Source of the DNA: Woeseia sp.
GTDB lineage: Bacteria; Pseudomonadota; Gammaproteobacteria; Steroidobacterales; Woeseiaceae
Assembly: GCA_013003155.1 (NCBI GenBank)
Contig: JABDKF010000312.1
Coordinates: 1-40,655, forward strand
DNA: 40,655 nucleotides
Direction: 5' to 3'
Program-made: the position numbers and the translations under genes
Part shown: in pieces, positions 14,606 to 22,778 of the stretch
How positions within the stretch are numbered: position 1 is the stretch's first letter
Layout of the letters: the number at the start of each line of letters is the position of its first letter
Notes under the pieces: model-generated
What the model saw: only the letters and a program-made list of their open reading frames with translations
Databases searched by the model: none
Told to the model about the DNA's origin: nothing

Positions 14606-17416
14606 ATGAAAAGAATGCTAATCAACGCAACTCAGGAAGAAGAGTTGCGCATGGCGATGGTCGACGGCCAGCGCCTTTACGACCTCAACATCGAAGCGCC
14701 GGCAAGCGAACGTAAGAAAGCCAATATTTACAAAGGCAAGATAACCCGCGTCGAGCCCAGTCTCGAGGCGGCCTTCGTCAATTACGGTGCCGAGCGACAC
14801 GGCTTCCTGCCGCTGAAAGAAATCTCCAGCGAATACTTCATCAAAGACCCGGGCTCGGGCAAGCTCAACATCAAAGACGTTCTGCGCGAAGGCCAGGATA
14901 TAGTTGTCCAGATTGACAAGGAAGAGCGAGGCAACAAGGGCGCCGCGTTAACCACATTCGTGAGCCTCGCCGGTCGCTTCATTGTTCTGAAGCCAAATAA
15001 ATCGCGTTCGGGCGGCGTGTCTCGGCGGATCGTCGGCGATGATCGTGACGCCGCTCGGAAATCCCTCAAGAATGTCGATATTCCGGATGGCATGAGCGTG
15101 ATCTTGCGTACCGCCGGCATTGACCGTACCAGCGAGGAGCTCTCCTGGGATCTTGAAAATTTAATGAGCGTCTGGACGGCGATTTTGAAAGTGGTTGTCG
15201 AACGGCCCTCGCCCTTCTTGATTTACCGGGAAAGCAATGCAGTGGTACGTGCGCTACGCGACTACCTGACCAATGACATTGGCGAGATCCTGATCGACGA
15301 CGAACCGACCTACGTCGAAGCTCGCGAGTTCGTTGAGCAAGTCATGCCGCACAATCTGCGCAAGCTTAAGCACTACTCGGATCCGGTGCCCCTGTTTACG
15401 CGCTACCAGATCGAATCACAGATCGAATCAGCTTTCGCACACACCGTGCATCTGCCGTCAGGTGGAAGCCTCGTTATTGACCACACGGAAGCACTGGTAT
15501 CTATCGATATCAACTCGGCACGTGCCACCAAAGGCGGCGATATCGAGGCAACTGCGCTCAATACGAACCTCGAGTCTGCCGACGAAATAGCGCGTCAGCT
15601 ACGACTCCGGGATCTGGGCGGCCTGATTGTGATCGACTTTATCGATATGGGTCCGCAAAAGAATCAGCGCGAGGTGGAAAATCGCCTGCGCGAGGCGGTC
15701 AAGCAAGACCGCGCACGTATCCAGATTGGCAAAATTTCACGATTCGGCCTGCTGGAAATGTCGCGCCAGCGGCTGCGTCCGTCTTTGGGCGAGTCATCTT
15801 ACCTGACCTGCCCGCGTTGCAGCGGTATCGGCAATATCCGCAGCGTGGAATCGCTGGCGCTCGCCATCTTGCGCATCATTGGCGAGGAAGCACGCAAAGA
15901 ACGAACAGCGAAAGTGATAGCACAGCTGCCCGTCGAAGTGGCCACCTACCTCTTGAATGAAAAACGTGACTGGGTGCAAAATCTGGAAACGCGAAATGAT
16001 ACGCAGGTGGTGCTTGTTGCGAACGAGCTGCTCGAAACGCCGCATTACCGCATACGCCGGGTCCGCGATGACCAGGTCGAATTACCGGAAAACACGGGCA
16101 GCAGCTACACGCTCGTTGACCCGGACGAGGAAGACGGAATACCCGCAAGTCTGCAAGAGCAAAAACCTGCGGAAGTTGCCGCCGTTACGACGGTGGTCGC
16201 AACCTCGGCAGCCCCGGCCAGAGTTGAACCTGTAGCACCGAAGGCGCCAGGCTTTCTCGCTCGCCTGGCCGCAATGTTTTCCGGATCAACAAAAGAAGAA
16301 AAGAAAAAGCCGACGAGGAAAAAGGCGGGGTCGGCGAAACGAACGAAGAAAAAGCAAGCCACCAAACGCGCGAAGACACGTGGTCGCGGTGAGCGCAACA
16401 CCGAGTCGCAGGACTCGTCGCGCAGCCGTAGTGATCGTGGCAAGAGCAAACCACGAAAACGCAGCAGGAAGCCGGCTAAACCGAAGGAAGAAAAAGTAGC
16501 GCAAGCTGGCAATGGGCAGGGGGCGCCGAAAAAGGCGGATCAAAACGCTCAAGGCAATAACGAGGAAACAGCGAAAGCACCGCGCAAGAAACGACGCAGC
16601 CGCGGTGGCCGCCGGCGTCGCAAGACGGGCGATCGCAAAGATGCTCAAGCAAATAACCAATCACAGGAGCAGAACGCGGACGGGCAGCAAAAGGACAGCC
16701 CAGCTGCCGACAACGGTGCAGGTAAAGCGGCGCCTAAAGAATCTGCGTCCAAAGAATCCCCACCCAAAGAAGCTGGCAAAGCCGACAATCGAGGGCAGGT
16801 TGAATCCGCCGCGCCCAAGCCAGGCGCTGACTCGACAGCTGCGCAGCAAAAAGCCCCGGCCGAGCCCGCAAAAAATCAGTCCCGGATCGACAACGACAAG
16901 CGCGGTGCGGGAGACGCCAGCACTCAGAATGCCGGGACTGCCAGTCCGTCAACGACATCAGCCAAGGCATCATCGGAGTCGCGTGGAAGTGACGCCAGAC
17001 CTGCGGCCAGCGTAGCGGCTGCTGCAGTACCGGCAGGAACGACCGCAGAATCTAACTATCATGATACGCAGCCTGAATTGCCGCAGCTTCACACATGGAA
17101 GGAAGGCTCGGAATCAATCGCCCCAGCCGCAAGCAAGGTGGTCGCAGTACCTCCGGATAAGCCGGACACGCCCAACCCGTCCGGAGAATCGCCGTCGAAC
17201 GGACCTGCCTCTGGCTCGCCAGCATCGGAGGCGAAGCCGGCAGAATCGTCGCAGGCCGTGAAGGAAGCGGCGAGCCCGGGCAGCGAAAAGCGCCAGGACG
17301 GTGCGCCTGAATCGAAGCGCGAGGATGCCAAACCTGAAGGACGATTGCTGCCCTGGGAACCGCAGGCGAAGCCCGCCGGCACCGCCTCCTCGGACGACGA
17401 GCCGACACAACGTTAA
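14606..17416 (+). CDS. rne: Ribonuclease E
   Basis: RNase E is the main endonuclease for mRNA decay and for rRNA and tRNA processing, acting at the inner membrane as the degradosome scaffold. The 936-residue protein has the catalytic half in order: S1 domain (residues ~35-120), RNase H-like and 5'-sensor regions, metal ligands Asp301 (SIDINS) and Asp344 (IDFIDM), and the Zn-link CPRC with Cys402 and Cys405. These sit two residues before the E. coli positions. After residue ~530 the protein is disordered. [12 protein letters not shown] (549-560) is an amphipathic helix like the membrane-targeting segment. Lys/Arg-rich RNA-binding stretches (~565-690) and an Ala/Pro/Ser/Glu tail to LLPWEPQ near the end follow. 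It diverges from rluC. Confidence 0.98.
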   Translation: MKRMLINATQEEELRMAMVDGQRLYDLNIEAPASERKKANIYKGKITRVEPSLEAAFVNYGAERHGFLPLKEISSEYFIKDPGSGKLNIKDVLREGQDIVVQIDKEERGNKGAALTTFVSLAGRFIVLKPNKSRSGGVSRRIVGDDRDAARKSLKNVDIPDGMSVILRTAGIDRTSEELSWDLENLMSVWTAILKVVVERPSPFLIYRESNAVVRALRDYLTNDIGEILIDDEPTYVEAREFVEQVMPHNLRKLKHYSDPVPLFTRYQIESQIESAFAHTVHLPSGGSLVIDHTEALVSIDINSARATKGGDIEATALNTNLESADEIARQLRLRDLGGLIVIDFIDMGPQKNQREVENRLREAVKQDRARIQIGKISRFGLLEMSRQRLRPSLGESSYLTCPRCSGIGNIRSVESLALAILRIIGEEARKERTAKVIAQLPVEVATYLLNEKRDWVQNLETRNDTQVVLVANELLETPHYRIRRVRDDQVELPENTGSSYTLVDPDEEDGIPASLQEQKPAEVAAVTTVVATSAAPARVEPVAPKAPGFLARLAAMFSGSTKEEKKKPTRKKAGSAKRTKKKQATKRAKTRGRGERNTESQDSSRSRSDRGKSKPRKRSRKPAKPKEEKVAQAGNGQGAPKKADQNAQGNNEETAKAPRKKRRSRGGRRRRKTGDRKDAQANNQSQEQNADGQQKDSPAADNGAGKAAPKESASKESPPKEAGKADNRGQVESAAPKPGADSTAAQQKAPAEPAKNQSRIDNDKRGAGDASTQNAGTASPSTTSAKASSESRGSDARPAASVAAAAVPAGTTAESNYHDTQPELPQLHTWKEGSESIAPAASKVVAVPPDKPDTPNPSGESPSNGPASGSPASEAKPAESSQAVKEAASPGSEKRQDGAPESKREDAKPEGRLLPWEPQAKPAGTASSDDEPTQR

Positions 17417-17435
17417 TCCGGGGACGTGGCGGCGT

Positions 17436-17981
17436 TCAGGTCTCAGAGGACCGGACGCCGCCGATCCTCTTTTGCAATTCTGCGAGTAGCCCGTTTGAGG
17501 CATCCTCGACAAGATCCAGCACGTGTTCAAAGCCGCCGGCACCGCCGTAGTAGGGATCCGGCACTTCATCCAGCCCTTTGCTGCCAAACCTCAAAAAAAG
17601 CTGGACTTTGGCGCGGTGCTCAGCCGTTGCCACCTCGTGAAGATTCGACAGATTGTCCTCGTCCATTGCCAGCACCAGATCAAAACGCGAGAAGTCATCA
17701 GCAGACACTTTTCGCGCTTTGATGCCCGACAGAGTGTAGCCGCGACGAACTGCCGCAGCTGCAGCGCGATGATCGGCCGGGTTACCAACGTGGTAGGCAT
17801 GGGTTCCGGCCGAGTCGACAAATATTTTCTCGGCAAGGCCGGCATCCTGCACATGGCGACGGAACACGCCTTCCGCCGTAGGCGACCGGCAAATATTGCC
17901 CATGCAGACAAATAGTACTGAAACTTGGGCCGAGTCTGGCACCTTGACACTCACCTCTTTGTTTTTTGAAAACCAGCGCAT
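17436..17981 (-). CDS. Low-molecular-weight protein tyrosine phosphatase
   Basis: LMW-PTPs dephosphorylate phosphotyrosine proteins in the cytosol. In bacteria they often act on tyrosine kinases for surface polysaccharide. The phosphate loop is CMGNICRS (the CX5R motif with catalytic Cys and Arg), and the general-acid loop is VPDPYYGG near residue 140. The domain is about 155 residues, and the 181-residue reading adds ~20 N-terminal residues from ATG 17981, which has no good ribosome binding site. A GTG start about 13 codons in, after AGAGGTGA, is an alternative. It lies just before kdsB, as I recall for ptpA in Pseudomonas. It converges on rne with only 19 bases between stops. Confidence 0.94.
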   Translation of the reverse strand: MRWFSKNKEVSVKVPDSAQVSVLFVCMGNICRSPTAEGVFRRHVQDAGLAEKIFVDSAGTHAYHVGNPADHRAAAAAVRRGYTLSGIKARKVSADDFSRFDLVLAMDEDNLSNLHEVATAEHRAKVQLFLRFGSKGLDEVPDPYYGGAGGFEHVLDLVEDASNGLLAELQKRIGGVRSSET

Positions 17982-18007
17982 TGATCAGGTCATTAAACTA
18001 CGTAAAC

Positions 18008-18029
18008 CGGGAGTCTGCCCGCACTCCCG
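18008..18029 (-). terminator. Possible terminator after kdsB
   Basis: CGGGAGT (18008-18014) and ACTCCCG (18023-18029) make a perfect 7-bp stem with an 8-base loop, 41 bases after the kdsB stop on the minus strand. GTTTACGTAGTTTAAT follows, which is T-rich but not a continuous run. It may end the comEC-to-kdsB transcript or only reduce it. Confidence 0.5.
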
Positions 18030-18070
18030 CCGAACATTCAGTCCTTTGTTGGCAGCGGCAAAATCCCGCG

Positions 18071-18814
18071 TCACGCCAGCAACGCTGATATCGCCAGCAG
18101 ATCATCTTCAGTATCGACACCCGGCCCCGGCTTTTTCGACGGCACGCCAACGCGAATAGTCAGGCCAAGACTCAACGCCCGTAGCTGTTCAAGCCGCTCG
18201 CAGGTTTCCAGATCGGATGGTGGCGTCGCAACCAGTTGTTTCAGAGTGGCGACACGATAACCGTAAATCCCGTGATGGTGTAGTGCTGACCTTTGCGCCA
18301 GATGGCTATCCTTGACGCTTCTGGCGAAGGGAATTGGCGCACGGCTAAAGTACAACGCATTGCCGTTAGCGCTACGCACGACTTTGACGACGTGCGGACT
18401 TCGAAAATCCTCAGCTGACGAAAGCGGTGACGCCAGCGTTGACAGATGGACGCCCGGGTCCTCCAGCAATGCCGCGCATTGGTCAATTAGTTCGGCGGGC
18501 ATCAATGGCTCATCGCCCTGCAGATTCACTACGCGAACGTCGCCCTGCCATCCTTCCTGGTCACACACTTCCGCGAGGCGGTCAGTACCTGAGTGGTGAT
18601 CGGCACGGGTCATGCAGGCTTTCCCACCAAATGCGCGCACCACCTCGGCTATGCGCTCGTCGTCCGTTGCAATAATTACCTCTTGCGCGTGGCTGTCGAC
18701 GGCCCTCTCGTAAACATGTTCAATCATCGGCTTCCCGGCAATCTTGCATAACGGTTTGCCGGGCAAACGCTCCGACGCAAAACGCGCGGGAATGACAACT
18801 TTGAATTCATTCAT
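18071..18814 (-). CDS. kdsB: CMP-Kdo synthetase
   Basis: KdsB (3-deoxy-manno-octulosonate cytidylyltransferase) activates Kdo with CTP for addition to lipid A precursor. The 247-residue protein matches family length and has the nucleotide-binding start VVIPARFASERLPGKPL. The Kdo/CMP site segments are TRADHHSGTDRLAEV, NLQGDEPLMPAELI, and RAPIPFAR followed by HHGIYGYR. The C-terminal ALSLGLTIRV and PGVDTEDDL blocks are conserved. The ATG overlaps the stop of lpxK (ATGA). The product is cytosolic and works one step after LpxK in the same pathway. Confidence 0.97.
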   Translation of the reverse strand: MNEFKVVIPARFASERLPGKPLCKIAGKPMIEHVYERAVDSHAQEVIIATDDERIAEVVRAFGGKACMTRADHHSGTDRLAEVCDQEGWQGDVRVVNLQGDEPLMPAELIDQCAALLEDPGVHLSTLASPLSSAEDFRSPHVVKVVRSANGNALYFSRAPIPFARSVKDSHLAQRSALHHHGIYGYRVATLKQLVATPPSDLETCERLEQLRALSLGLTIRVGVPSKKPGPGVDTEDDLLAISALLA

Positions 18815-19854
18815 AGCTTGTTTTTTGGCGTTACGGCACCCAGAACTTGCATCAGTTCAGTCAACCAGCTGTCATCGTGCATTTTGACGTCAACCGGCAC
18901 AAACCAGTGTCTTGCAGTAGCAAACTCCCGGCATTTCACCGCGTCTTTCTCCGTCATGACGATTTGATGACGATCATCATACGCCAGGTCACGCGCGGTT
19001 AGTTGCGCATGATCTGCAAACGAGTGGCGAATTACGATGAGGCCGCGTTCCTCAAGCGCCAGAAAAAACCGTTCCGGATTGCCGATTGCCGCAACGGCAT
19101 GCACCGTCTCGCCGCGAAAGTCGTCAATGCTTCGCGTTTCCCGGGTGTCCAGCCGCACGAGGCTATGGCTCGCCAGGTGAAAACTACTGCTCGGCGTCCC
19201 CGCCAATTCAGTCGCGGCCAGCTTTATCTCGAGTTCCGAGCCTTGTTGAATCAGAATTCTATTGATGGACTTCAAACGAGCTGTTGACTCACGCAGGGGC
19301 CCGGCAGGCAGCAGCCAGCCATTTCCGAATCCGCGGGCGGCATCAACCACCGCGAGTTCGTAGTCGCGCTGCAAACGGTAGTGTTGTAAACCATCGTCCG
19401 CCAGGATCACGTCAACTCCGATTGCGACAAGCTCCTCTGCAGCAGCGACGCGATCCGGGTGCACGACGACCGGCACGCGGCTGCGACGCGCAATCACCAG
19501 CGGTTCATCTCCCACTAGTTCCGGGTCGCTATTGGCATTGACCTGCACTGGCAGTTTGCCGACGACGCCACCGTATCCACGGCTCACAACGCCCGGACGA
19601 TAACCTCGTTGCCGCAGGCGCTCAGCCAGCCAAATTGTGATTGGTGTTTTGCCCGTGCCGCCCACTGAAATATTACCAACGACAACGACCGGAACGCCGA
19701 CCCGCGCTGAACGCAGCAAGCCTCGTCGGTAGGCCCAGCGTCGCACGCCGCTGACCAGCGCATACAGGGCACTCAACGGCAGCAACAACACGCTGAGCCA
19801 CGAACCGGAATACCACAGTCGTTGTTGCAAGCGATCAGCGTGTTGTGCGGCCAT
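18811..19854 (-). CDS. lpxK: Tetraacyldisaccharide 4'-kinase
   Basis: LpxK phosphorylates the 4' position of the lipid A disaccharide on the cytosolic face of the inner membrane. The 347-residue protein has an N-terminal membrane-associating helix (LLLPLSALYALV), the Walker A loop GNISVGGTGKTP near residues 60-70, the RGYGG segment, and DDGLQHYRLQRDYELAVVD with the conserved Asp pair. HSFADHAQLTARDL lies near the C-terminus. It overlaps kdsB by four bases and begins 15 bases after msbA, so the three are very likely co-expressed. Confidence 0.96.
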   Translation of the reverse strand: MAAQHADRLQQRLWYSGSWLSVLLLPLSALYALVSGVRRWAYRRGLLRSARVGVPVVVVGNISVGGTGKTPITIWLAERLRQRGYRPGVVSRGYGGVVGKLPVQVNANSDPELVGDEPLVIARRSRVPVVVHPDRVAAAEELVAIGVDVILADDGLQHYRLQRDYELAVVDAARGFGNGWLLPAGPLRESTARLKSINRILIQQGSELEIKLAATELAGTPSSSFHLASHSLVRLDTRETRSIDDFRGETVHAVAAIGNPERFFLALEERGLIVIRHSFADHAQLTARDLAYDDRHQIVMTEKDAVKCREFATARHWFVPVDVKMHDDSWLTELMQVLGAVTPKNKL

Positions 19855-19869
19855 CAGCGTTGCGCTGCT

Positions 19870-21633
19870 TCAGGCGCCCGCAGCGTCTTCGCTGAACTGC
19901 ATTTTATACAGGGCGGCATAGTGGCCGTCGGCGGACAACAATTCGCCGTGAGTGCCGGACTCTACAACGCGGCCTTTGTCGAGCACGATAATCTGGTCTG
20001 CACTTTCTACCGTAGAGAGCCGATGGGCTATAACGAGGGTTGTGCGGTTCTCCATCAATGCGCTTAGCGCATCCTGGATGCGGCGCTCCGATTTGGTATC
20101 GAGCGACGAGGTGGCTTCGTCAAGAATCAATACCGGCGCGTTCTTCAACAACGCACGCCCAATAGCAATTCGCTGTCTTTGCCCGCCTGACAAAAGCACA
20201 CCGCGATCGCCAACCGTGGTTTCAAGACCAGCGGGCATCTCCTGGACAAATTCAACGATATGCGCTGCTTCTGCGGCGGCAAGAATTTCGGCCTGGGTAC
20301 AACGCTTTAACTGGCCGTACGCAAGGTTGTTGGCAATGCTGTCGTTAAATAACACGACGTCCTGACTGACCAGGCTGATATTTTCGCGCAGAAAGTCGAG
20401 AGAGTATTCCTTGATGGGTCGGTCATCCAGCCGGATTTCACCGCTTTCAACATCGTAGAAGCGCGGCAACAACGAGACGAGCGTGGACTTGCCACTGCCG
20501 GAATGACCAACAATAGCCAGCGTCTTGCCGGCATCTACTTTAAGCGACAGGTTTCGCAGGACCGGGGCATCGTCATCGCCATAAGAAAAACTGAGATTGT
20601 CGAATTCGACAACACCCCGCACGCGCTCCCCGCGATAGGTGCCCTCGTCTTTTTCGTCTTGCTCATCGATCACTGCGAACAGGCTGTCGCCGGCTGCAAT
20701 ACCGCGCTGGAGTGTTGCGTTGACATTGGTAAGACGCCGCAACGGCTGCATCATCAGCATCAAGGCGCCAAAGAATGCCATGAAGCTGCCGGGGCTGAGA
20801 TTGTTGTTTACGGACTCGATGCCTGCAAAGTACACGACGCCCGCGATGCCAATTCCGAACACGACCTGGGTAATCGCGACACCCATCGAGCGAGCCCTTA
20901 TCAGCTTCATATTCTGTCGACGATTGCTTTCATCGACGCCGGTCAGGCGCTGCATTTCGTAGTCTTGCCCACCGAAAATTTTGACCACTCGATTGCCGCT
21001 AATAACCTCGTCTGTGACCTGCGTAACTTCACCAACGGAATCCTGAATGCGGTTGCTGTAGCGACGAAACGCGCGTCCCAGAATACGAATAAGCATAGCC
21101 ACAATAGGCAACACAATCGCGACCATCAGAAACAGGCGTGAGCTCTGGTAGATCATCAGGCCTATAGCCGCGAGCACCGTCAGAAAATCACGCACAAGGA
21201 TGGTCACCACGGTGGTCACCGATTCAGCAACCATCTCGACGTTATAGGTCATGCGAGACAACAGCGGACCGCTGGACTGGCGCTCGAAGAAACTCGACGG
21301 CAGGGTCAGAAATTTGCGGAACAAGTCGCGACGCAGCGAGCTGATTACCGTTCGGCCGATCCAGCCCAGCGACGCCTCTGTTGCGAAGCCAGCGGCACCC
21401 CGCAAAATAAATACGGCAACGAACGCGATTGGCAGCCAGCGTGCTGTCTCCAGGTTTTTTGCGACCAGCGCCTCGTCCATTAGCGGTTCGACGAGCGCCA
21501 CCATCGTCATTTCGATAACAGCAGTTGAGGCCATGGCGATGATCGCAATAGCACCAATACCGCGATAAGGAATGACATATTTCCAAAGCCGCTTGTAAAC
21601 CGAGGTGAGGCGCGGATCGAGCGGTGTGCTCAC
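19870..21633 (-). CDS. msbA: Lipid A export ATP-binding/permease MsbA
   Basis: MsbA is a homodimeric ABC exporter that flips lipid A-core across the inner membrane. The 587-residue half-transporter has six membrane helices in residues ~20-310, then the ATPase domain: Walker A GHSGSGKST, signature LSGGQRQRIAIGRALL, Walker B PVLILDEATSSLD and the switch His in VIAHRLST. Other ABC exporters share these, but the length and the lpxK neighbour favour MsbA. It overlaps exbD by four bases upstream and lies 15 bases before lpxK, within a tight minus-strand run. Confidence 0.95.
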   Translation of the reverse strand: MSTPLDPRLTSVYKRLWKYVIPYRGIGAIAIIAMASTAVIEMTMVALVEPLMDEALVAKNLETARWLPIAFVAVFILRGAAGFATEASLGWIGRTVISSLRRDLFRKFLTLPSSFFERQSSGPLLSRMTYNVEMVAESVTTVVTILVRDFLTVLAAIGLMIYQSSRLFLMVAIVLPIVAMLIRILGRAFRRYSNRIQDSVGEVTQVTDEVISGNRVVKIFGGQDYEMQRLTGVDESNRRQNMKLIRARSMGVAITQVVFGIGIAGVVYFAGIESVNNNLSPGSFMAFFGALMLMMQPLRRLTNVNATLQRGIAAGDSLFAVIDEQDEKDEGTYRGERVRGVVEFDNLSFSYGDDDAPVLRNLSLKVDAGKTLAIVGHSGSGKSTLVSLLPRFYDVESGEIRLDDRPIKEYSLDFLRENISLVSQDVVLFNDSIANNLAYGQLKRCTQAEILAAAEAAHIVEFVQEMPAGLETTVGDRGVLLSGGQRQRIAIGRALLKNAPVLILDEATSSLDTKSERRIQDALSALMENRTTLVIAHRLSTVESADQIIVLDKGRVVESGTHGELLSADGHYAALYKMQFSEDAAGA

Positions 21634-22061
21634 GGCTGTTCGTCTGCGGGATTATTCAAGGTAGCAATGCTGATTCGGGTGAACCCGAGGCGTCCCGCGA
21701 CGTCCATTGCGGTCACGACGTGCTGGTGTTTGGCGCTCGCATCGGCGCTGATGGTTAACGGCAGACTCGTATTGCCGTTTGACAGTTTTTCCAGCGCATT
21801 GCGTATCGTCGCGGGACGACTATTAATAAGTTCCCGGCCATTGATCAGGTAGGTGCCCTGCTCGGTAATCATTATCTCTAGCGATTCGGGCGTCTCCTCG
21901 ACGATTTCCTCGCTCTCCGCCTGCGGGAGTCGAATCGAAATTTGCGATTGTTTGACGAAGCTCGTCGAAACCATGAAAAAAATCAGTAATAACAAGACAA
22001 CGTCAATCAGCGATGTCAGATTGACCTCGGGTTCAGCGGGCGGGCGTAGTCGAAGGTTCAT
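21630..22061 (-). CDS. exbD: ExbD/TolR-family biopolymer transport protein
   Basis: This 143-residue protein has one N-terminal membrane helix with the essential Asp in LTSLIDVVLLLLIFF, followed by a periplasmic domain (~residues 45-143). With ExbB it forms a proton-driven motor. Family members power TonB-type import or, as TolR, outer-membrane constriction. No tonB or tolA lies nearby, so the partner is unknown. The location between comEC and lpxK matches an ExbD-like pair in Pseudomonas, as I recall. It overlaps exbB (ATGA) and msbA by four bases each. Confidence 0.93.
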   Translation of the reverse strand: MNLRLRPPAEPEVNLTSLIDVVLLLLIFFMVSTSFVKQSQISIRLPQAESEEIVEETPESLEIMITEQGTYLINGRELINSRPATIRNALEKLSNGNTSLPLTISADASAKHQHVVTAMDVAGRLGFTRISIATLNNPADEQP

Positions 22062-22702
22062 GAGGCCTTACGTTGCTTGTTCGATTCCTGATTGTAGGAC
22101 TGCCGTCGATGCAGCGCCTCTACAAGCTTGATGGCTTCTTTCTCCATATCGACGACCAGCGTGTCCACCCGATTTCGGTAGAACCGGTAGCCAATAAGCG
22201 CAGGGATCGCCACGGTCAGGCCCGCAGCGGTCGTGATCAGCGCTTCAGCAATACCGCCGGCAAGCACCGTGGGGTTGCCGACACCATGCGTCGTAATCGC
22301 AGTGAATACCTTCACCATACCGATCACTGTACCGAGCAAACCCAGCAACGGTGATATAGCGGCGACGGTTCCCAACGTATCGAGATAGCGCTCGAGTTCA
22401 TGTACCACGTGCCTTCCGGTGTCCTCGATACTGTCTTTCATGATCGAACGATCGCGATCGCGATTGATCAATCCGGCAGCGAGAATTTGCCCGAGCGGTG
22501 AGCCCTTGTGCAGCGTTTGTATCTGGCGATGATCAAGCCGATTTTCTTTCACCCAGTTCCAGACTTTACTGGTCAGGTCATCAGGAAGAACACGCTTTTG
22601 CTGCAGCGTCCAGAAACGCTCGAACATGATGCCCATGGCGAGGATTGCACAGAGGATGATCGGCACCATTAGCCAACCACCGGACTTTACGATTTCAACC
22701 AT
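22058..22702 (-). CDS. exbB: ExbB/TolQ-family proton channel protein
   Basis: This 214-residue protein has three predicted membrane helices (residues ~10-30, ~110-135, ~150-175) and the MotA/TolQ/ExbB core AAISPLLGLLGTVIGMVKVF and GIAEALITTAAGLTVAIPAL (each about 20 residues). It assembles as a pentamer around ExbD and conducts protons. The start ATG at 22702 is 76 bases after comEC. A TATATT-like -10 (22732-22737, minus) could give a local promoter, but its -35 is poor. The linkage to msbA and lpxK suggests an envelope job, which is inference. Confidence 0.94.
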   Translation of the reverse strand: MVEIVKSGGWLMVPIILCAILAMGIMFERFWTLQQKRVLPDDLTSKVWNWVKENRLDHRQIQTLHKGSPLGQILAAGLINRDRDRSIMKDSIEDTGRHVVHELERYLDTLGTVAAISPLLGLLGTVIGMVKVFTAITTHGVGNPTVLAGGIAEALITTAAGLTVAIPALIGYRFYRNRVDTLVVDMEKEAIKLVEALHRRQSYNQESNKQRKAS

Positions 22703-22778
22703 AGAAATAGACGGTTACGTGGAAAAATCGAAATATACAGGTTGAGGGCCCAAAATTCCCGCGCAATGGGTGCCAGTC

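Noticed and set aside
16105-17587. Multiple frames opposite the rne tail
   Set aside because: The repetitive codon use of the disordered Lys/Ala/Pro tail leaves stop-free shadow frames. None has a start signal or motif.
20503-21141. 212-codon open frame on the plus strand
   Set aside because: It lies entirely antisense to msbA, whose ABC motifs are certain. This is an overlap artefact of GC-rich coding sequence.
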